64,000 nt of DNA, from positions 106,417,178 through 106,481,177 of the forward strand of contig NC_134398.1 of assembly GCF_050003625.1 (NCBI RefSeq), given 5' to 3'. Source of the DNA: Haematobia irritans (taxonomy: Eukaryota > Arthropoda > Insecta > Diptera > Muscidae). The position numbers and the translations under genes were made by a program. Positions 56,917 to 64,000 of the stretch are shown here, piece after piece (position 1 is the stretch's first letter; each line of letters starts with the position of its first letter). Below the pieces are notes generated by a model. That model made no database searches. It saw nothing but the letters and a program-made list of their open reading frames with translations, and had not been told where the DNA came from.

Positions 56917-58030
56917 AAACAATGAATATACAAAACCTTTTTATCTTTTGAATTAGTCTTTAGAGACGACTACCTTTATCACAAAAATTCAGTATGTTTC
57001 TTTCAAACAGAAAAACTTTATTACAGAAAAATGCAAACAATGTTCGTCTAGGAGGATAGATTTTTTTTCTGGCAATTATTTACTATGGTAAGTTATTTGC
57101 ATTTTTAGTAGTTTTGTTTAATCTTCTTCTGCATCAATAGGTTGGCATTCTGGCAACTGTATATTTAACGATATGATTTTATATATCAAACTTAATTATA
57201 CTAAATTACAATAAAATCCGTCCAAATAGCTGTTTAGAGAAGCCATGTCATTGAAAACGTCCACTGAGGTGAAGGTAGATTTGAATAAATTTTACACGCA
57301 TCCATAAATTCACTGAGAAAATATTCGATGATTTAATTAACACCACTGTGTCAAAGTTAGAAGCTTGATGGATAGTCCAAAAAACATGACACCATGAATT
57401 ATTCATTGAAAAAACATTCGAATGGGCAGAGTCAGTATAATAGATAAAAATAACAGAAATTTTTTGTATACGGCGATGGAACTAAACTAAATTAGGGGAC
57501 AGCTTCAAATAAATCAATTTTACTTTGGCTACATTCAATCTTTAATTTTGGTAGATATCCAATATAGACTACAGATGGATTCCCGCCGGTATATATTTCA
57601 AAAATTTCTAATTCCCAAACAAGACTTGTTAGATTTCAAGTTAAAATTGATCTAAATAGGGCCTCCACCGGTGAGAAGTATTGTTATGTACATTTACTAA
57701 CTTAATGGTTTGTTTCAGTATCTTCATTGTACGCCTATTTTGAGTTTTTTTTTTAATCTCAAATCCTACTTTGATTGCAGATGTGATACGGACAGAAATA
57801 ATCAAGCCCGATAATATGTTTCTGGGAGTTTAATCTTTCGCATTAGCTGACACGCTTTCCACCTAAAACTAAGTATACATTTTATTTTTAGAACGTCATA
57901 CTGACATTTCATTATTTTAACCTTGGTAGACTGCGAGTGGTCATCCACATACCGAGCAAGAGCTGAAAGTTCTACTACTCATTTACCAGAAATTCGTACT
58001 TTTCCTATTCTTGTAGTATGGCATAGTATA
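56917..58030. other. Unassigned DNA
   Basis: No repeat match within the window, no coding frame over 60 codons, and no RNA gene recognised. Confidence 0.5.
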
Positions 58031-58415
58031 ACAATGATTGAAGAAGAAACCAACAATAACAAAGAAAAAAATTAATAATTTACAAGCGTTGTTCGTTTGT
58101 CGGTTAAGGTGAGTACTAAATTCGAGTTTAGCCGCTAAAATCAAAAATAAATCAGCAAAAAATGTATGAAATTATGCAAGCATGTTTTTATAAAGTTTAT
58201 ATTGTTTAAAATGGATTATCAAAGAAAACGAATCGTGAAAAGCTGGAGGCTAAACTCGAATTTAATACCCGAATTTAATACCCTCCCCGTTCGTATGATT
58301 TGACGCCACTCGATTATGTTTTGTGGGGATACTAGAAGTTATTGGTTTATTTGGATAAAGCAGCAACGATTGACTCTTTGGAAACTACGTGTCATTGCTG
58401 AATTACGCCCTCACA
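58030..58415 (+). pseudogene. Degraded mariner relic carrying a small inverted-repeat element
   Basis: 58290-58415 translates as a DD41D-like C-terminal piece (YDLTPLDYVLWGY followed by a stop). 58070-58100 ('ttacaagcgttgttcgtttg') resembles the N-terminal antisense of the DD41D element. In between, 58110-58283 has inverted ends 'ctaaattcgagtttagccgc' and 'ggctaaactcgaatttaata', a separate MITE-like insert. Confidence 0.55.
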
Positions 58416-58416
58416 T

Positions 58417-58810
58417 GCCCAGCAAAAAAGCGTCGCCAACAAAGTAGTGAAAATGTTCTTTTCGGATACGGAAGTGGTGCGAAATCGGCGTAGAAGCGAT
58501 GAATTTAACATGGGCTTGTCATAGGACGGATGTCCACCATTTCAACAGCCGTTGCACTGAATTTGAATAACTTCTTAAGGTGTGATCGGAATTCAGTGTT
58601 TTGGATGTGACTTTAAAAAATTGTGCTATTTTGACAAATAAATAAATTTTATATTATGTTATGATTTCTAATGTATTCTAATGCTTCACTGAAAAGATTG
58701 ACCTCTAATAATTTCAGAAATTCGCAATTTTTCTAGAATAGATGTAGCATGTAAAAAAAATTAAATAATTTGTACCTCTTTATTAATTCTTACTCTGTTT
58801 TTGAAACTTA
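58417..58810 (+). repeat. Family E element, left part
   Basis: It starts 'cccagcaaaaaagcgtcgcc' and follows the copy at 19512 base for base in order (aagcgatgaatttaacatg, cttgtcataggacgg). It fades after about 58810. It shows the uninterrupted sequence across the hAT/F insertion point of the copy at 51969. Confidence 0.8.
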
Positions 58811-59433
58811 TAGTTGTTCATTTCCAAACAATACTAAATAGCTACAAAAATCCAAATTTAATTTAGTGCTCATTTGAAATACGTGAATACTTTTATTAGA
58901 AAGTATTTCGATTGGACCAACATTTTCGAACATTTATGATGATTGTTTGCAAACATGAGTAAAAACTTAGTCTTTTGGAAGACTAATAGTTGAAAATGAT
59001 CGTTTAAACTTTTGAATTCTAAATCCGTTGAAAGACTTATTTTTTTGCTCTTTTGTTACTCTTCTTAAGCATTGTTTATCTTAGCTTATATAACTCATCT
59101 TAGCTTATATAACTCATACGATCGAATAACCGTGAAAAACCTTTTGGTATTCGATCAAAACTGGAATTAAACCTATAAAAGGATCTGATTATGGCTGAGT
59201 CGATGGAGAAGGTGATGAAGCTTCTGAATTCATTGACAAAAGGTGTAATGATGAACGACTTCTCTTTTTTGCAACAACTGTCGTTTGTCTCACGTTCATA
59301 AGATGTTTTTATTTTTCGAAAGTTGTCTCAATAGACTACTACTACATTTAAAAAATTATTACAGGCAAACTAAATAATATTTTCATGTCGGTTTTTGTTT
59401 TAATTACCTATTTGCCTTTCTGTATTTAGTTAA
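58811..59433. other. Unassigned AT-rich DNA
   Basis: No coding frame or repeat recognised, apart from a short direct repeat 'atcttagcttatataactca' at about 59075-59115. Confidence 0.45.
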
Positions 59434-61501
59434 ACTAAAAAAAAGTGAACTCTTTATTTCACTAAAACCAATTTAACTTTATTTTAGTACATGGAATTAT
59501 TATGTTTGGAGAAAGTTTCCTTCACTCTAATAATTTTTTGCGTACACTGTTAGAAAAATATGTTTTTCATATGTTCCGATATAAACAAAATGTGTTTCGA
59601 GCACAATTTTTAAACACAATATATTTAAGTGCAAACATGTAATGTTCCTAAACTAACACTAAATGTTTGGGACACATATGTCGATATGTTACAATATATC
59701 ATGTTTGGGGCATAATTGTTTCATAAAAATAATATGTCTGAATGTAAACATATATAAATTTACAAATTTCGAGTAAACATATATATGTTGTGATATTTTA
59801 TTCGGAGAGCGACAGAGAGAGAGAGAGAGAGAGTATAGAGATGGAAACCGGGAAAGATATCAACATAACACAGAGAGAATGAAAAGAGAACAATTTCTGT
59901 GAAACCGCTTGTATGTTGTTTCGGAAAACTTTTTTAATGATAAGGCCAAAAATTTGATATGCTTAAGTCTAAATATTATTTAATTTGAATATTAGAATGA
60001 GTATTCGGAGTAAAGGGAATAGACATTCGGAACCAAGAGAATAGACATTTGAAAAAAAGCATGTGTTTTCGCCTTGAGAGCAGCATTTTATGCATGTGTG
60101 GACATGTGTTTTGTTTATCATTTTGGCATTATGGGCCCAATTTTATTCTTGGTTCATTAAAAGAAATCGGAACGTACGAGGAGTAAGTCACAATATTCAG
60201 GCAAAGGAAATTAAAAAAAAAAACGGTGGAATATATACAAAAATTACAAAGGGATTTTGATAAAAATAACGTAGGGGCACTATACTCTTTTTAGAGATGG
60301 GACAGTAAAATGAAAAAAGGAGGAAATAGTGAACAATTAAACAGTAAAATGTATAAAAACAAAGTTTATTTCCTCTTTATTAATAAAAATTTTATTCTTG
60401 CAATAAAAAAATAATATTTTATCCAAAAGCTCGTCCATTTCGTTTATATCAAGCACTGTTTCTAACTGTTAATCTTTAATAAACCACATTTCGAAGTTTC
60501 ATTACAAAAACTTAATATAGTATAAATATAAATGTGTAAATTAAAAAAATGGTGTTCGGTGGGAGCAGGAATTGAACCCACGACCCTTTGCATGCAAGGA
60601 AGACATGCTAACCACTGCTCCACGTGGCCAACAAATGTATGTTTCTGTTAAATAATGTTTTGTTTGCATGGGCTCGTGGGCGCTGCCAACTATGCTATAT
60701 AAATGTAACTTATAACGATAATTGTCTACTGGTGACTATAACAGCTACGTAGCCCATTGGATAGTGTGTAGGCTTACAAACTGTATGGTTCTCGGTTCGA
60801 TTCTCCGTCCGGCCGAAAGGTAAAATTTAAAAAATTTATAAAATTGAATAATTTCTTCAACATTATTTGTATTACAGAAAAAGGTGCCAAGCACTACAAA
60901 ATTTCGTGGAAGTGAAAATTATGTGAAGGGTTGAGCACAATCTTCTTTGGGACAAAATCTTCCAAGCATATAATATTTTAGGGCTAAAAATGCTTTCAAA
61001 CATATAATATGTTCACATAAAACAAACATATTAATGGTTCGGCAGTATTCAATAATATATGTGAAAAATATGTTTGGAACATATGTTAGAGAAGCGATTT
61101 TTTTAAGGGTGTACGTTAGTTAAATTAACTAAAACATTGAAAAAATAAAAAATTAAGCATAAAGATTTACTAAATTCGTATTTTTTACAAAATAGTTCAT
61201 TACTTCTTTATATTTGTAAATTTTACTAAAATGCATTGATCATTAACTTCGTATGTCACTAAAGACGTTTGCAATTTTGAACTCCAATTTTTCCTTCAAA
61301 TTACAAAATTTTCTTTATCAAATGAAAAAAATTATTTATATCTAATAAATTTTCTTGAATTTGTAAAAAAATATTAACTTGTTTTTATTGATATCGGCGT
61401 GATGCCAACGTTTGTAATACTATTTAGTTAAAATTTTCTAAATATATTAAAAAAATTTTAAAATTAACCAAAAATTTTCTTCCTAGTGGGTTTTTTCAGT
61501 A
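59434..61501 (-). mobile_element. Family B element split by family A
   Basis: Left part 59434-59542 ('aaaaaaaagtgaactcttta' to 'aataattttttgcg') and right part 61114-61501 ('cgttagttaaattaac' to 'gtgggttttttcagt'). The uninterrupted joint 'ttttgtgtacgttagttaaa' is present at 22891-22910 and 25471-25490. Confidence 0.85.
59545..61111 (-). mobile_element. Family A element, complete, inserted in family B
   Basis: It starts 'cactgttagaaaaatatg' and ends 'gcgatttttttaagggtg', 1567 bp, with TA at 59543-59544 and 61112-61113. It contains the tRNA-like pair (minus 60556-60630, plus 60740-60814) and a (GA)n run at 59815-59832. It provides the empty sites for the B insertions at 28362 and 22787. Confidence 0.9.
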
Positions 61502-62742
61502 TAGTGAACTTTATTTTAGGAGGTATTACTGATATTACATTTTCAAAGAAAAATATTTAAAATAATATATAATATATAATATATATATATTCCTATAAAC
61601 ACCATGTTGCATATAAGTGTTGCATCGAGCATGAGAGAGATAATTAAAACAAAAATCAATCACAATTGATTTTTATTCACAATTGCTTTTCAGAAATCAC
61701 AAAAGAATTCTTCACCACTGTCAAACCATCATACCTTTTTTGCTCATATTTGATATCATACTAATATTTCGCAAATGGTTCTAGAAAAAATTTGTCACTA
61801 ATTTTGGTCAAATATTTGCCTGTGGTCACACCATAAGTAATACATTTGGTCGGCAATACATATCGTCGCACAGTGGTCAAGTTGGATTCGTTAGCGGCAT
61901 TTAATTCAAATTTGAAAACACCTGACTTTTTTCTAACAATCGATAACAAATACCTTCATTAGATTATTATCGATTTTTTGAAGGCACATCTTACATCTGA
62001 ACAGCTCTGAGCTGTCAAAGTTTACATATGTTTTTGAAAGTGCTGTGCAATTTTTTCCGCCTTTTTGTATATTGTTTGTATACTCATGTGAAATTTGCAA
62101 CTTTCCTTATTTTGATTAAAGGTTTTTTTGTATCCCGCTTGTTCAAGTATTGACTATCAAATTCACCTATCACCAATAAGTACCTCTAGTTACTCCCAAA
62201 TCTACTCGAAATGTATTTAACTGGTAAATTTAACATGGGAATGTCATTGGAGGGAGTCAATTGGATATCCTTAGCATTACATTTAGCACAAGAAATTAGT
62301 AGTAACTGTGGGATATATATAAATAGCTTCATTTCAGTATTGTAATAATTAGACCACAAATCGATTAAAATATAATTTGATTATTTTAATTTATTTATTA
62401 ACATGACTTATATTAAATTAAAACTAAATATATTTCACAAACATATTTAAAGGTAAAATTAACAAATACAAACATAAAACTTAATTTAAATACATAATAG
62501 AAAGGTGTCTTTACGGGAACGTACAGCATAGCATGTACATCTGTATGATATAGTGGTACCTGAATATAAAGAATATAATTAACAAAATAATAATGTATAC
62601 CATATTATTAGTGTACTTACCAAAAAAATCCGCAATATATTCAAACACGTTTCTATTAAATAGTTTTGTAAAGCTATGAAAAAAACTTCTTGCAACGAAA
62701 CCAACAGAAAACTAACTAAGTTGTGAGTTTCTGAAAATTATA
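61502..62742. other. Unassigned DNA with housekeeping-type promoter motifs
   Basis: No repeat match. On the minus strand a 62-codon frame (61761-61949) has no known domain. In 61820-61990 'ggtcacacca' resembles the insect core-promoter Motif 1, and two ATCGATA/TATCGAT sites (61939, 61968) resemble DRE elements. These could mark a host promoter; no gene body is identifiable. Confidence 0.35.
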
Positions 62743-62829
62743 TATATACTTGAAACACAGCATAATTTCTACTAGAAGTCGAGTCTTAATTTGGAAAATT
62801 AAGTCGTCGTTAACTTGTTTTTAAAGGAC
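62743..62829 (-). repeat. Family C internal fragment
   Basis: 'acagcataatttctactaga' and 'agtcgagtcttaatttggaa' match the centre of family C in inverse orientation. Confidence 0.65.
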
Positions 62830-62974
62830 TGCGGCCAACTGTGTTTAGACATTCAAACTGACGGACGGAGGATTTACATAAATTAAATGTATATCAATAA
62901 TGTGCGACAAAACCATAAGATTAGCGCTTAGAAGGTATTAAATTAAAAAAAAATTAACTAAAAAACGTTACCTA

Positions 62975-63629
62975 CACTGAAAAAAAGCATGCCCGGTTCC
63001 AAAGGTTTTGTCTTTACTTTAAAAAATTTGGTATTGATTCCGAGCCAAAGAAGCGGAAAATACAAGTAAGGATACTTTTAAGACACAATTCTCTTTTAAA
63101 TTTGGGTTTTGTGTACTTGCTTCTAGGAAGCAAATTTTAATTTTTCGCTTTCTCATCTTTTTTTCTTCATATGCTATCAAAGTCCTTTAAAAACGAGTTA
63201 ACGACAACTTTATTTTCCAAATTAAGACTCGACTTTCAGTGGAAATTATGCTATGTTTCAAGTAAAAAACTTCCTTAAAATAAAGTTTTGAAAAACATGT
63301 CCTATATTTGAACGATTTTTTGCTTTGTAGTCAAGATACAAAAAGACAACTAATTTAAAGACAATTTCATTAAATTTAAAGAATATTTCTGAATTGTTAA
63401 AGACAAGTTGACCTTAGCCCAAACATTTTTTCTTTCATGTTATGATACCCATTTTTAATTCAAATCACTTAATTATAAGGACAATACGACTTCATTGAAA
63501 AGTTTATCGACTTTTGGACAAGGAAAAAAACTTTATATTAGAGAAATGCGTCTTCTATGCTAAGTAAAATTTGCATTTGTATTTTAAAGATACGAAATCT
63601 TTGACCTCACGACAATATTTTTTTCAGTG
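62975..63629 (+). mobile_element. Family C element, complete
   Basis: It starts 'cactgaaaaaaagcatgccc' and ends 'acgacaatatttttttcagtg', 655 bp, with TA at 62973-62974 and 63630-63631. It is the best reference copy of this family in the window. Non-coding. Confidence 0.9.
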
Positions 63630-63631
63630 TA

Positions 63632-64000
63632 CATACGTATATGTAAAAATAGATTTTTTACTATCAGATTCTGAGAAATCATATTCAATATGTTGAATTA
63701 TGAGCAACCTTGTAACTTCCCTATCCAAACTAATATCCTTGGTATGATTATGATTATGTCTACCATTGTATTTTTCTTCGAATTTTTTCGTGTATTATTT
63801 TCACGGATATTCCGGTAATTTTTATTTCTCGTTTCAAGCGCTTAAGCGGACATCATACCAATTGGAAGCGAAAAATTATTGATTATGTCTACTCCATGAA
63901 TTAAAATTCTGTGAACAGACAAGGGCACGTAAAACCAGACTTTTCGGCGATTTCCATTGCATAAGGTCCAAACGTCTCCGTCTATATAACATATCCAGAC
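63632..64000. other. Unassigned DNA to the window end
   Basis: No coding frame, repeat or RNA gene recognised. Confidence 0.5.

Noticed and set aside
61761..61949. 62-codon minus-strand gene
   Set aside because: No domain, no paralogue and too short to separate from chance; kept only as part of a possible promoter region.

Overview
The window looks like a piece of a dipteran nuclear genome, most likely a calyptrate (muscid-like) fly. This is inferred from the AT-rich DNA, the rosa-like DD41D and DD37E mariner transposons, the BEL/Pao and Ty3/gypsy retroelements, the tRNA-derived SINE with a CCTAA tail, and long non-coding repeats with 'tatatgggagctatat' and 'gacggacgga' motifs. I cannot fix the species.

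Only one stretch looks like an ordinary host gene: the first coding exon (ATG at 650, splice donor at 1284/1285, plus strand) of a poly-Ala/poly-Asn regulatory-type protein. No second exon was recognised, so the remaining 62.7 kb is probably intron or intergenic DNA filled by mobile elements.

Layout. 1-1.3 kb: end of a repeat, then the host exon. 1.3-8.3 kb: SINE head, a (TA)n tract, CACTG-type elements, a disrupted DD37E mariner (3160-5982) carrying a family A element, and a family J element carrying family C, which carries family I. 9.3-17.6 kb: two inverted 933-bp DD41D mariners either side of a DD37E mariner that was itself split by a complete LINE (11474-16138). 17.6-19.35 kb: a repeat element with a 29-bp minisatellite and a 153-bp tandem array. 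19.5-39.25 kb: a nest of family E around tandemly duplicated family A (with C and B copies) around a 12.8-kb LTR-bounded BEL composite. 39.4-47.8 kb: another tandem-repeat element, B, J, SINE, a small hAT, family I and family L. 47.98-51.75 kb: a decayed gypsy element on the minus strand. 51.75-56.9 kb: a second nest (A around E around hAT and F, with a DD41D mariner inside the hAT). 57-64 kb: unassigned DNA, a mariner relic, an A element inside a B element, a possible housekeeping-type promoter and a family C copy.

Families A, B, C, F, I and J (labels are mine) share CAC-type termini (mostly CACTG/CACTA) and 2-bp target duplications. At several insertions the empty site is visible inside another copy in the same window. 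Family A also carries two divergent tRNA-like Pol III promoter sequences in its middle. No transposase for these families is present, so their assignment is open.
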